Below are positions 29,569 to 38,567 of a stretch of DNA of 64,000 nucleotides, in pieces. The stretch comes from Planctomycetaceae bacterium (lineage in GTDB: Bacteria; Planctomycetota; Planctomycetia; Pirellulales; Pirellulaceae): the NCBI GenBank assembly GCA_005778405.1, contig SXOA01000180.1:1-64000 (forward strand), in the 5' to 3' direction. The notes under the pieces are model-generated. The model searched no databases and was not told the DNA's origin. It saw nothing but the letters and a program-made list of their open reading frames with translations. Numbering within the stretch: the first letter of the stretch is position 1; every line of letters starts with the position of its first letter. The position numbers and the translations under genes were made by a program.

Positions 29569-30258
29569 CTAGCCAACTGCCGCGCTGGCCGCGGTCGCGG
29601 CTGAACTGGCAGCGCGATTAGCGGCAAACTTTGCCTGGTATAGCGCGAAACGCCGGCTTACATGCAGATTCATCCCGGGCAGCTCGATGCCTTCCTCCAA
29701 CTCCCGGACCACCTCTGCCCACAGGCTGCCAAGCTCGGCGCAGCGAACGCCGACAGAGGACAACACAGTTTCAAAATCCTGGAGATCTTCCCAGAACTCG
29801 GGATGCACGACGACATTTCCGCGCATGGCTTGGGGCATCAGTTCCAAGACTTCCTGCCACGGATAGGTGGTAATCGCAATCCGCGAATGCACCTGATGCT
29901 CCCAACTGAGTTGGTGTTCCAGGTTCCAAATCGTCAGGTGCTGGTGAATCGCCAGCGCGGCCCCCGCCGCCAGCTTCACGGCGTGGGGGCCATAGAAAGC
30001 CGCAAACGCACCCTCTCCGAATCGATTGCCCAGTGCCAGGCACCATTCCCCCTCGGCCCCCAGCAGGCAGGACTGGCAGATACTGCGATGGATGCCGGCC
30101 TTGGCGGCGGCCCGCTCGGCACCATGCACCCTGGCATGATCGTCAACGCCATCGAGAATTGCGACCAGGAGTGCTCGGGGATTCTCGGCATCGTCCTGTC
30201 CGTGAACCGACAGCACATGCAAGTCATCACGCTGCGCTGCGGAAAAAGAAGTCGGCAT
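29569..30258 (-). CDS. Hypothetical protein
   Basis: MPTSFSAAQRDDLHVLSVHGQDDAENPRALLVAILDGVDDHARVHGAERAAAKAG...; start trimmed from 30297; 15 nt from the upstream gene. Confidence 0.65.
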   Translation of the reverse strand: MPTSFSAAQRDDLHVLSVHGQDDAENPRALLVAILDGVDDHARVHGAERAAAKAGIHRSICQSCLLGAEGEWCLALGNRFGEGAFAAFYGPHAVKLAAGAALAIHQHLTIWNLEHQLSWEHQVHSRIAITTYPWQEVLELMPQAMRGNVVVHPEFWEDLQDFETVLSSVGVRCAELGSLWAEVVRELEEGIELPGMNLHVSRRFALYQAKFAANRAASSAATAASAAVG

Positions 30259-30272
30259 GGAGCGGCCTGTTG

Positions 30273-30704
30273 TCATTTCCAAATGGCTTTCATGCATTCT
30301 AGCAGTTCGCTCTCCTGAGCTGTCGCCAGGGCGGCTGCGAATTTTGTCATCGCGTCCTGTCGCGACGATGCGGCAAACTTGAGCCCCGCTTCTTCTTGCA
30401 GCGCTTCGGCGACATTATAGGCGGTTTCCACGCCATGCAACGCCAGGGAGGTGCCCAGCACAAATGCAAAATGCGATATGATCTCGCGGGCCTTTTCCGC
30501 ATTCCTGGCGGAAGGCAAATCCGCGGATGTGCGGAGCGTTGCCGCGGTGAAACGAATCTTCACTCCTCGATCGGGCAGCAAGGGAAGCATGACCTTGTGA
30601 CCCGCGGTAAGCTTGCTGGCCAGGACGCCATTGGCAAGTGCCCAAAAGTACGCAGCAAGCGCCTTGAGCTCCTCAGGGTTTTTATACGGCTGAAGACCGT
30701 CCAT
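30273..30704 (-). CDS. Hypothetical protein
   Basis: 143-aa ORF (MDGLQPYKNPEELKALAAYFWALANGVLASKLTAGHKVML...), same strand and tight spacing with neighbours. Confidence 0.6.
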   Translation of the reverse strand: MDGLQPYKNPEELKALAAYFWALANGVLASKLTAGHKVMLPLLPDRGVKIRFTAATLRTSADLPSARNAEKAREIISHFAFVLGTSLALHGVETAYNVAEALQEEAGLKFAASSRQDAMTKFAAALATAQESELLECMKAIWK

Positions 30705-30847
30705 GACGAATCTTTCGCGAAATTTCGACGGCAGGCAGGTGGAGACGCATGGGAGCAGAATGACTCTGCGTCTCGGTGGGATGCGATTATTCTATCGCGC
30801 TTGCTCCCCCACGGGAAGAAAAATCCGACGAAAACCGCCGTTTTCAA

Positions 30848-31105
30848 TCAGCGGCTGCCGCGAGATTTGGCACGCGCGATGGCAGTTTGAGTGAGCGTAG
30901 CAGAACCGGCGCTTTCCAAGGCTTCGACGGTCAGCGCGGTGGAGCCTCGGACAAACAACGCCTTCCAGTGTTGTTTTTGAGAAGTCGAGAGAGAATTCCA
31001 GAATTCATCGAATTGACTTGGGGACAACAGAGTCCCCCCGCGCACGCCGTGGCTGATATAAAGATCGAACTCTTGATTAGTCGCGACGCTAGCCATTCGA
31101 TTCAC
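30848..31105 (-). CDS. Hypothetical small protein
   Basis: 85-aa ORF MNRMASVATNQEFDLYISHGVRGGTLLSPSQFDEFWNSLSTSQKQHWKALF... Confidence 0.5.
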   Translation of the reverse strand: MNRMASVATNQEFDLYISHGVRGGTLLSPSQFDEFWNSLSTSQKQHWKALFVRGSTALTVEALESAGSATLTQTAIARAKSRGSR

Positions 31106-31403
31106 CGATTTGCGAGGAGCGGACGCCCATCATCATTATTCGGTCCAGTTGGCGTTAATCAAGAGAAATACTACCCAGTCAGTCTATTTTATCCAAACTA
31201 CCCATTTGATAAATATGTCTGATTTAGCCAATCACTTGGATTACGCAGACCAATTCCAATAGTTTGAGACACACGCGATTATTCGCCAAAACTCGCAAAT
31301 CATTGAGCCGCAACAACTTCGCGTATTACCCATTCTTCCACAAGTCTGAATTCACAGGAGCGCACTTGCCAATCGGAGCCGTTTTCTCACATGAACCGTT
31401 CGA

Positions 31404-31868
31404 TCACTGACCGAGGTTTAGCACCGCCTCAAACTCTTCCTTCGTCACCGGCTGCACTGAGAGACGCGAGCCTTTGCGGAGCAGTTCCATCTTTTTGAGG
31501 GGGGCAACTTTGCGAAGCTGTTCCAGCGGCAAGGGTGTCTGGAAGATTTCGCCGAGCTTGATATCGACCATGCTCCAGCGTGGATTCTCCGGTGAGGCGG
31601 CTGGGTCGAAGTGATGATTGTTCGGATCCCAAGCGGTCGGATCTGGATAGCCCGCTTTTACGACCTTGGCAGTCCCCACGATGGCCGGTGGATCAGTGCT
31701 GCTGTGGTAGAAAAGGACATGGTCGCCGATTTTCATGTCATCCCGCAGGAAGTTGCGGGCTTGGTAGTTTCGCACCCCATCCCAACAAGTCGTTTTCTTG
31801 GGGGACTTCGCGAGATCCTGGATAGAGAACGATTCGGGCTCGGTTTTTAAGAGCCAGTATTTGGGCAT
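31404..31868 (-). CDS. EVE domain-containing protein
   Basis: MPKYWLLKTEPESFSIQDLAKSPKKTTCWDGVRNYQARNFLRDDMKIGDHVLFYHSSTDPPAIVGTAKV. Confidence 0.95.
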   Translation of the reverse strand: MPKYWLLKTEPESFSIQDLAKSPKKTTCWDGVRNYQARNFLRDDMKIGDHVLFYHSSTDPPAIVGTAKVVKAGYPDPTAWDPNNHHFDPAASPENPRWSMVDIKLGEIFQTPLPLEQLRKVAPLKKMELLRKGSRLSVQPVTKEEFEAVLNLGQ

Positions 31869-31955
31869 GGAATTCTCTGGTTTTGAAGTGGCCTTCCGGC
31901 CTAAAATGGAGCCGACCGGATTTGAAAGCGAAGGCGTACAAAAAAGGGGATCTCA

Positions 31956-32090
31956 ATGTCGCTGCTCGGTGTTTTTGGAATTGGCATAGTAGAGATAATC
32001 TGCCTGCTAAGTGGCTTTGTCATATTGGGCATCGTCATCGTGGGGGTCATTGTCGCGATTTCAGCGTCCAATCGCGGTCGCCGGGATTAA
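31956..32090 (+). CDS. 44-aa membrane microprotein (below ORF-track cutoff)
   Basis: AAAGGGGA Shine-Dalgarno-like, then MSLLGVFGIGIVEIICLLSGFVILGIVIVGVIVAISASNRGRRD-stop. Confidence 0.5.
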   Translation: MSLLGVFGIGIVEIICLLSGFVILGIVIVGVIVAISASNRGRRD

Positions 32091-32155
32091 GTCGTCCGCG
32101 ACTTGGATAGGAATGAAAGACCCTCACCCAGCCTCTCCCAGAGGGAGAGGAGTTG

Positions 32156-33166
32156 CTACTTTACCAGCGGGAACCGGGGCTGGACCTGGGGGTTGACGAT
32201 GTGCCGCGGCCATTTGCCGCTGAGGACTTCGGCCACGCTGGCCGCGCCGCGGCTTTTGGAATCGAGAGTTGATTCGACCGAGCTGCCGGCACAGTGGGGA
32301 GTGAGGATGACATTTGGCATCTCCAGCAGTTCGTGCTGGGGTGGGTCGCCAGGAAGGGCGAAGACGTCGATACTCTCGAACACATCGAGCGCCGCGCCGC
32401 CGAGACGTTTTTCCTGGAGAGCCTTGACCAGCGCCGCTTCGTCAACGATGGCTCCCCGCGCCGTGTTGATGAGCACGGCCATGGGCTTCATGAGTGAGAG
32501 CCGCCGCTCATCGAGTAAGTGCGCCGTTTCTGGATTGAGGGGCAGATGGATGGAGACAAAGTCGCTCTCGCTGAGCAGGTCGTCGAGCTCCCGCAGTTCA
32601 ACGCCAATGCGCTGGGCAGTGTCGCGGTATTTATCCGGGCTGCGGGTCCAGGCAAGGACTCTCAAACCAAAGGGCCGCGCTCGCTCCGCCACCGCCTGGG
32701 CGCTGGCCCCAAAACCGACGAGGCCGAGCGTGCGGCCGGCGATGCGGTGGACCCCCCGATGATTGCGGGCCGTCCAGTCGCCGCGCTGCATCGCGAGGGT
32801 CATGTAGGGAAGCTGGCGAGCATAGGCGAGCAGGAGCATCAGGGTGTGCTCCGCTTGTTCGTTCAGGCAGAAGTCGGGAACGTTGCTGACGACGATGCCG
32901 GCTGCCGTCGCGGCTGCGATGTCGATTTTGTCCGTCCCCGCGCCGAGCCGGGCGATGATGCGGCACCTGGGCATGGCGTGGATGACTTCCGCCGGGAGCT
33001 TTGAGGAAACGACGAGCAGCGCGTCGCAGTCGGCTGCCGCGGCGATGATCTCGTCCGGTTTCTGGCCTTCGATCAGCCGCAAGTCCACCCCCGCGATGAT
33101 CATGGCGTCAAATTCAGCCTGGTCCACCGGATAACTGAGAGCGTTGAGCCGCACCGCTTTCCACAT
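32156..33166 (-). CDS. D-2-hydroxyacid dehydrogenase (phosphoglycerate dehydrogenase-like)
   Basis: GRTLGLVGFGASAQAVAERARPFG; SDFVSIHLPLNPETAHLLDERRLSLMKPMAVLINTARGAIVDEAALVKAL. Confidence 0.93.
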   Translation of the reverse strand: MWKAVRLNALSYPVDQAEFDAMIIAGVDLRLIEGQKPDEIIAAAADCDALLVVSSKLPAEVIHAMPRCRIIARLGAGTDKIDIAAATAAGIVVSNVPDFCLNEQAEHTLMLLLAYARQLPYMTLAMQRGDWTARNHRGVHRIAGRTLGLVGFGASAQAVAERARPFGLRVLAWTRSPDKYRDTAQRIGVELRELDDLLSESDFVSIHLPLNPETAHLLDERRLSLMKPMAVLINTARGAIVDEAALVKALQEKRLGGAALDVFESIDVFALPGDPPQHELLEMPNVILTPHCAGSSVESTLDSKSRGAASVAEVLSGKWPRHIVNPQVQPRFPLVK

Positions 33167-33169
33167 GAC

Positions 33170-34327
33170 TCATCCTTTGTCGCGCGTGAATTGCTTCAGC
33201 CAGCGGTCATCCCAAAGTGACGGGAAGGCGTGTTTCTGGTAGGGATGTTTCGCGATAGCTGCTTCGTCGAGCTCGATTCCGAGGCCGGGCTTCTCCGGCA
33301 GCAGATACTTTGCCCCGTCAATGCCGCGCCAGCCATGCACCAGCTCGCTTCGCCAAGGGACATCGTACTCGGCAAAGTTCTCCTGGATGGCCACTGCCGG
33401 CGTGCTCCAGCCGAAGTGGACGGCGGCACATAGGGCGACTGGGCCAATGGAACAGTGCGGGGCGAGACGAATTCTCTGTGCTTCACAGAGGGAGGCGATT
33501 TTCTTGCCGACATGCAGCCCGCCGCAATGCGCGAGGTCCGGCTGGGCAAAATCGCACGCCCGGAGCGCCGCGAGTCGCTCGAATTCCTCGAACATGTACA
33601 GCCGCTCGCCGGCAGCGATGGCGACCGACGTGGCTGCTTTGACTTCCGCCAGTTGGTCCAGGCTCCACGGGGTCACCGGCTCTTCGTACCAGGCGGGGCG
33701 ATACGGTTCAAGTCTTTTGGCAAGCTGGATGGCACATTCCACCGATAGCCGGCCGTGGAACTCGATCATCAGTTCGACGTCGTTCCCCACAGCCATTCGC
33801 ACAGCGGCAACGATCGCCACCGCGTTGGCCATTTCCTCGTCGCTCATTTCCTTCCACGCTACACCGAGCGGGTCGAATTTCGTCGCCCTATATCCGCGAT
33901 TCACCACGTCCATGGCCTTTGCCGCGTAATCTTGCGGCGTGATCGCGCCGCCGTACCATCCATTGGCATACGCGGGAAATTCGTCCCGAGCCCTGCCGCC
34001 CAGCAGCTTGTAGATCGGCTGGCCGTTGGCTTTGCCGAGAATGTCCCAGCAGGCAATCTCCGCCCCGCTGATGGCGGTCATCACGGTCGAGCCGCCTTGA
34101 TACTGATCCCGAATCAGGTTGCCAAACAGCCGTTCGATGTCCCGCGGGTCTTCCCCCACTAATCGCTCTTCGAGCCACTCGTGGATGAGCGTGCGAACGG
34201 TCTGCTCTTGCCACTCCAGCGTCGCTTCCCCCAGGCCGGTCAGACCAGTGTCGGTGGTGAGGCGGAGGAACAGGTAATTCCGCAGGCCGCAGTTGGCCAG
34301 GAAGGTTTCGAGCTTGGCAATCTTCAT
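33170..34327 (-). CDS. Enolase-superfamily dehydratase (galactonate dehydratase-like)
   Basis: GLTGLGEATLEWQEQTVRTLIHEWLEERLVGEDPRDIE; VELMIEFHGRLS; WYEEPVTPWSLDQLAEV; FAQPDLAHCGGL; APHCSIGPV. Confidence 0.93.
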   Translation of the reverse strand: MKIAKLETFLANCGLRNYLFLRLTTDTGLTGLGEATLEWQEQTVRTLIHEWLEERLVGEDPRDIERLFGNLIRDQYQGGSTVMTAISGAEIACWDILGKANGQPIYKLLGGRARDEFPAYANGWYGGAITPQDYAAKAMDVVNRGYRATKFDPLGVAWKEMSDEEMANAVAIVAAVRMAVGNDVELMIEFHGRLSVECAIQLAKRLEPYRPAWYEEPVTPWSLDQLAEVKAATSVAIAAGERLYMFEEFERLAALRACDFAQPDLAHCGGLHVGKKIASLCEAQRIRLAPHCSIGPVALCAAVHFGWSTPAVAIQENFAEYDVPWRSELVHGWRGIDGAKYLLPEKPGLGIELDEAAIAKHPYQKHAFPSLWDDRWLKQFTRDKG

Positions 34328-34372
34328 GGGCAGACTCGACTCTCAATCTCCACCCGATGGCCGCTGCTTCTG

Positions 34373-34454
34373 CACAAGCCTGAAGCCCAAGCGAAGGAAA
34401 GTACTTAATCGTCGACGAATCCGCGCTTTCCTTCGCTGGCGCTTGACGCTTGTG
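34373..34454. repeat. Imperfect long inverted-repeat element (CACAAGCCTGAAGCCCAAGCGAAGGAAAG ... CTTTCCTTCGCTGGCGCTTGACGCTTGTG)
   Basis: 29-nt arms at 34373-34401 and 34426-34454, mostly complementary, intergenic. Confidence 0.75.
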
Positions 34455-34480
34455 GAGGGCAGGCAGGTAGCCTGCACCAC

Positions 34481-35044
34481 TTACACAATCACCGTGGTCA
34501 AAGCCTGGAAGTAGGGGTGATTGCGAATCGGGTCGAAGTCATGTTCCCGAATGACGTGCTCGCGATAATCGGGTTGCAGCTCAAAAGCTTGGGACAGAAA
34601 GGAAACCGCCAGCTTGGGGCTCCCCGCCAGGCTCCAGTAACAAGCCAGGTTGTAATGCACGATTGCCACTTCCGGATCGGCTTCGAGAGCCTCTTCCAGG
34701 GTCTCAATGGCCAGGTCCAATCGCCGGCACCGCTTGAAGCACCAAGCCAGCGCCAGGCGGATATGCACGTTTTGCGGCTCATACTCGGCCGCTTCACGCA
34801 GGGGGGGAACGGCTTCGGTGAAGCGCTCCATCGTCCGCAGGGCCTGGCCGCGGAGGAACAGAATCTGAGCCTTCATGCCGCCGGGGTTATCAATTCGCTC
34901 CAAGGTTTCGATGGCCCGCGTTGCTAGCGTGTCCCGCGTTTCGACCGCACAACTCCATTTCTCGCCATACAGCGAGATGAGTTCCAGATAGCCTTCGGCT
35001 TGCCGAATGAGCTGCTGGCGGCGGATGCGATTGGGATCGGACAT
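34481..35044 (-). CDS. TPR-repeat protein
   Basis: QILFLRGQALRTMERFTEAVPPLREAAEYEPQNVHIRLALAWCFKRCRRLDLAIETLEEALEADPEVAIVHYNLACYWSLAG. Confidence 0.88.
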   Translation of the reverse strand: MSDPNRIRRQQLIRQAEGYLELISLYGEKWSCAVETRDTLATRAIETLERIDNPGGMKAQILFLRGQALRTMERFTEAVPPLREAAEYEPQNVHIRLALAWCFKRCRRLDLAIETLEEALEADPEVAIVHYNLACYWSLAGSPKLAVSFLSQAFELQPDYREHVIREHDFDPIRNHPYFQALTTVIV

Positions 35045-35381
35045 CGTAAAAGCTGTCTGCTCAAAAAGGAACCGCTTTTTGAACTCTTGGAACCGTGACT
35101 CGCGGCTTCATGCCGTTCCCTACCTTAAGTGTAATCGGCGAATTACAAAACCCAAATTGGCCAGACTGAAAAAATCGCACGAATCCGGGGGATCGTGTCA
35201 ATCATAACGCCGGGCGAGACATCTGGCAGGGGCGGCGCAAAGCTTACGGTGCCCAGAGCTGCCGCGGCCAGGGCGGATTTGCTCGCCGCTTGTCGTGGAA
35301 ACAGGTATGATGGAGTACTGCAGGGGCGCTGGGAAGGCGGGATTTCAAGTCGTGGTCCAGACCAAGACGGAAGAGGATTCT

Positions 35382-38300
35382 ATGAGCTTGCCAACTCTTG
35401 GGACATTGCGCCAGCAGGCGTGCTGGGGCATCGCCGCACTGACAGTTATGCTGGCTACCGGATCCGTCCACGCTCAAGGTGCTCGGATGTCGATCCCCAA
35501 CATCGCCTATTTTCAAAACGGCGGGTTTGGGTCGTTCAACGACGGAGATTTCAAATCGGCCGGGCAATCGTTTCGACAATCGGCCAGCGGCGGCTTCAAA
35601 AGCATCGACGACCAGCGGTGGGTCGATTCGATCTGCTTCCACGCGATGATTGGCGAATCCTATTACCAAATGGGAGACATGGGGAATGCCCTGGAGCAGT
35701 TCAGCGCCGCGGTACAGCTCTCCGTGAATCATCGCGACTGGATGCTGCGGGTCGAGTTTTCACCCATCGAGCCCGAAGCCAACGTCAAAAACCAGCCGAA
35801 TTGGGGCAGCAGCCAGCGGCGGACGAAGCTCGGCCATTTCCCCGACCACTTCCAGATCATGCAAGGCAAGACGCAGGCCGAGAACGCCGCTGCCGCTCAG
35901 AATGGCGGCGTCATTGTGCCGCAAGAGCTTTATTCCTGTTATGTGGGGGAGATTGTCCGCTGCTCGGCTCTGGCGATTTCCCGCCGGGCGGAAATCCTCG
36001 GTCCCGCCAGCCCGCATGATCCCCTATTTGCCGATTTGCTGACGGCTTTGCAGCGCCGCCCTGGTCCTCCCAATCACTGGTCGCAAAGCTGGGTTTCTCT
36101 GCAACTGGGTTGTGCTTACGCCGCGATGAACAAGCCGCAGGAAGCCGCCCAGGAATTGACGAACTCCCTGCAAGCGAGCGGAACTTACGATCATCCGCTG
36201 ACCAGCGTGGGACTGCTCGAACTGGGCAAGCTTGCGTTCAAACAGGGAAAGTTCGACGCCGCCCAGACGTATTTCCTGGAATCGACCTACTCGGCTACGT
36301 ACTTCGATCGTTATGACGTGATGGAAGAGGCCTTTCGCCTCGGTGCTCTCACGCATCTCATCAGTGGCCAGAACGGAGTTTACGCACCGCTGGCCAAGGC
36401 CGGACTCGCGTATAAGCGAATCAAGATGCTGCACGCCTCGCTGATGATCAGCCTGGCGGAGCAGTTTTCGACGCGCGGCGAAACCTCCCTGGCGGCACAA
36501 GCCCTCTCGCAGGCCCGGGGTTCACTGAATGGCAACGAGATGATGCTGGGGCAGACCGGAGCCCGCTTCAATTATGAAAATGCCAAGGTGCAATTTCAGG
36601 CCGGAAATGTAGTTCCCGCCAACACTTCGCTGGCCCTGGCCATGGCCTATGAAAAAGTCGGCTCCAAGCGGCTCTTTCAGATTGGGTTCATCGACAAGGT
36701 CATTATGGACCGCGAGCTGACGGAGCGAGTCGGGGATCTGCTCTATGCCGACATCCTCCGCGAGCCGACCACCGCTGACTGGATGGTCGATCCGATGGAG
36801 ACGCTGGCCGTGCTGAGCAATCCCCATCCGCTGCCGTACGAACATTGGCTGGAGATCTCCCTGGGCCGCAAGGAGAACGACAAGGCCCTGGGAATCGCCG
36901 ACCGCATCCGCCGGCATCGCTTCCTGTCGACTTTGCCACTCGGCGGACGCCTGTTGGCCCTGCGGTGGGTTCTGGAGGCACCCAAGGAAACGCTCTCGCC
37001 GCAGGCCGTTTTGCAGCGGCAGGATTTTTCCGTGAAGTATCCCAAGTATGGAGAACTGTCGAAACAAGCAGCGGCCATTCAGAAGGACCTCGACGCTCTT
37101 CCGCTCGTGCCCGACAAAGACGCCGACAAGAAGAAGCAAGCCACTCTGTGTGCGGACCTGGCCAAGGTCAGCACGGCTCAGGAGGTCATCCTGCAACAGA
37201 TGGCCCTCCGCCGGGATCCCAGCGATTTCAGTTTTCCACCGCTGGTGGAGTTCAAGGACATGCAGCAGAAGCTCCCCCCTGGGCAACTGACGCTGGCTTA
37301 TCTGGTCACCAGCCAAGGTTTGCACGCCTTTGCGATTTCTAAAGAAAATTTTGGTTACTTTCGCGTGGCCGACCCTGCCAAGGTGAAAACGGACCTTGTG
37401 GAAATGCTCCGCGCCCTGGGCCTTTATGACCGCAATCAGCCGCTCGACGCCAAGGATCTGAAGGGTCAGGAGTGGAAGATTCCAGCGGCATCGCTGCTGG
37501 GACAATTGACCAACCAGATGGTGGCGGCCGATTGGGCCAAGTACCAGGAATTGGTGATCGTGCCCGACGGCGTACTGTGGTATCTGCCGTTTGAGGCCCT
37601 GCAAATTGAAGGAAAGGGAGGCGAAACGGAGCCGCTGATTTCGCGGGTGAAGGTTCGCTATTCGCCGACGGTGGGACTGATGATGCCCGATGGCCGCGGA
37701 AATAAGCCGCTGGCCCGGACCGCCGTGGTCGCCGGTCGCCTGATGCCGCGGGACGACGACAAGCCGGCCGCCAACAATGCCCATGATATTGCCAAGGCCC
37801 TTCCCGGCACTTCCGTGCTGGTCGGCAGTCCGGCCTCTTCGTCCATTTTCGGCAGCACCATCGATCGCCTGGTGGTTCTTTCCGACGTGGATGATGTGGA
37901 CAAGGGCTCGTATGCCTTTGCCCCCTTGCAAATGGACCGCGGCAAGCCGGGCAGCACACTGGCCGATTGGTTCCTGCTGCCGTTCGCCAGTCCCGAACAG
38001 ATCATCCTTCCTGGCTTTCACAGCGCGGCGGAAAACTCGCTCAAGCGGGGCGGCACCGGCGAGGAAATGTTCCTCAGTCTCTGCGGCCTGATGTCCACCG
38101 GCAGCCGCACCATTCTGATTACCCGCTGGCGGCCGGCGGGGCAGACGACGTATGACCTGGTGCGGGAATTCGTGCAAGAACTCCCTCGCACTTCGGCCAT
38201 CGACGCCTGGCACCGCGCCGTGCAACTCGCCCGCTCGACGGAGCTCGAAACCGACCGCGAACCCCGCGTCAAACTCTCTCCTTCCGACAGCCTGAAAGCC

Positions 38301-38567
38301 GAGCACCCGTTCTTCTGGGCCGGCTATTTGCTCGTCGACCGAGATAGCGGCGGGGGTGCTGAAGTCAAAGCGGAAGTGAAGAAGGAAGCGGTGCCACCGA
38401 AAGATGCCCTTCCAAAAGCTGCGGAACCGGCCAAGAAAGCGGCCGAGCCAGCCAAAGTAGCCGTCCCAGCGAAGGAAGGTGCGCCCGTCAAAGCGGCGCC
38501 TCCCGCCAAGGAGCCCGAACCTGCAAAGCCGGCAGTCAAGAAGGGGGAGAAGGCCAAAGCGAAGTAG
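35382..38567 (+). CDS. Secreted TPR-CHAT domain (caspase/separase-like) protein with Lys/Ala/Pro-rich C-terminal tail
   Basis: Signal-like MSLPTLGTLRQQACWGIAALTVMLATGSVHAQ; TPR-rich region; C-terminal CHAT block ELVIVPDGVLWYLPFEAL...LPGFHSAAENS...EMFLSLCGLMSTGSRTILITRWRP...HPFFWAGYLLV; tail KKAAEPAKVAVPAKEGAPVKAAPPAKEPEPAKPAVKK. Confidence 0.9.
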   Translation: MSLPTLGTLRQQACWGIAALTVMLATGSVHAQGARMSIPNIAYFQNGGFGSFNDGDFKSAGQSFRQSASGGFKSIDDQRWVDSICFHAMIGESYYQMGDMGNALEQFSAAVQLSVNHRDWMLRVEFSPIEPEANVKNQPNWGSSQRRTKLGHFPDHFQIMQGKTQAENAAAAQNGGVIVPQELYSCYVGEIVRCSALAISRRAEILGPASPHDPLFADLLTALQRRPGPPNHWSQSWVSLQLGCAYAAMNKPQEAAQELTNSLQASGTYDHPLTSVGLLELGKLAFKQGKFDAAQTYFLESTYSATYFDRYDVMEEAFRLGALTHLISGQNGVYAPLAKAGLAYKRIKMLHASLMISLAEQFSTRGETSLAAQALSQARGSLNGNEMMLGQTGARFNYENAKVQFQAGNVVPANTSLALAMAYEKVGSKRLFQIGFIDKVIMDRELTERVGDLLYADILREPTTADWMVDPMETLAVLSNPHPLPYEHWLEISLGRKENDKALGIADRIRRHRFLSTLPLGGRLLALRWVLEAPKETLSPQAVLQRQDFSVKYPKYGELSKQAAAIQKDLDALPLVPDKDADKKKQATLCADLAKVSTAQEVILQQMALRRDPSDFSFPPLVEFKDMQQKLPPGQLTLAYLVTSQGLHAFAISKENFGYFRVADPAKVKTDLVEMLRALGLYDRNQPLDAKDLKGQEWKIPAASLLGQLTNQMVAADWAKYQELVIVPDGVLWYLPFEALQIEGKGGETEPLISRVKVRYSPTVGLMMPDGRGNKPLARTAVVAGRLMPRDDDKPAANNAHDIAKALPGTSVLVGSPASSSIFGSTIDRLVVLSDVDDVDKGSYAFAPLQMDRGKPGSTLADWFLLPFASPEQIILPGFHSAAENSLKRGGTGEEMFLSLCGLMSTGSRTILITRWRPAGQTTYDLVREFVQELPRTSAIDAWHRAVQLARSTELETDREPRVKLSPSDSLKAEHPFFWAGYLLVDRDSGGGAEVKAEVKKEAVPPKDALPKAAEPAKKAAEPAKVAVPAKEGAPVKAAPPAKEPEPAKPAVKKGEKAKAK

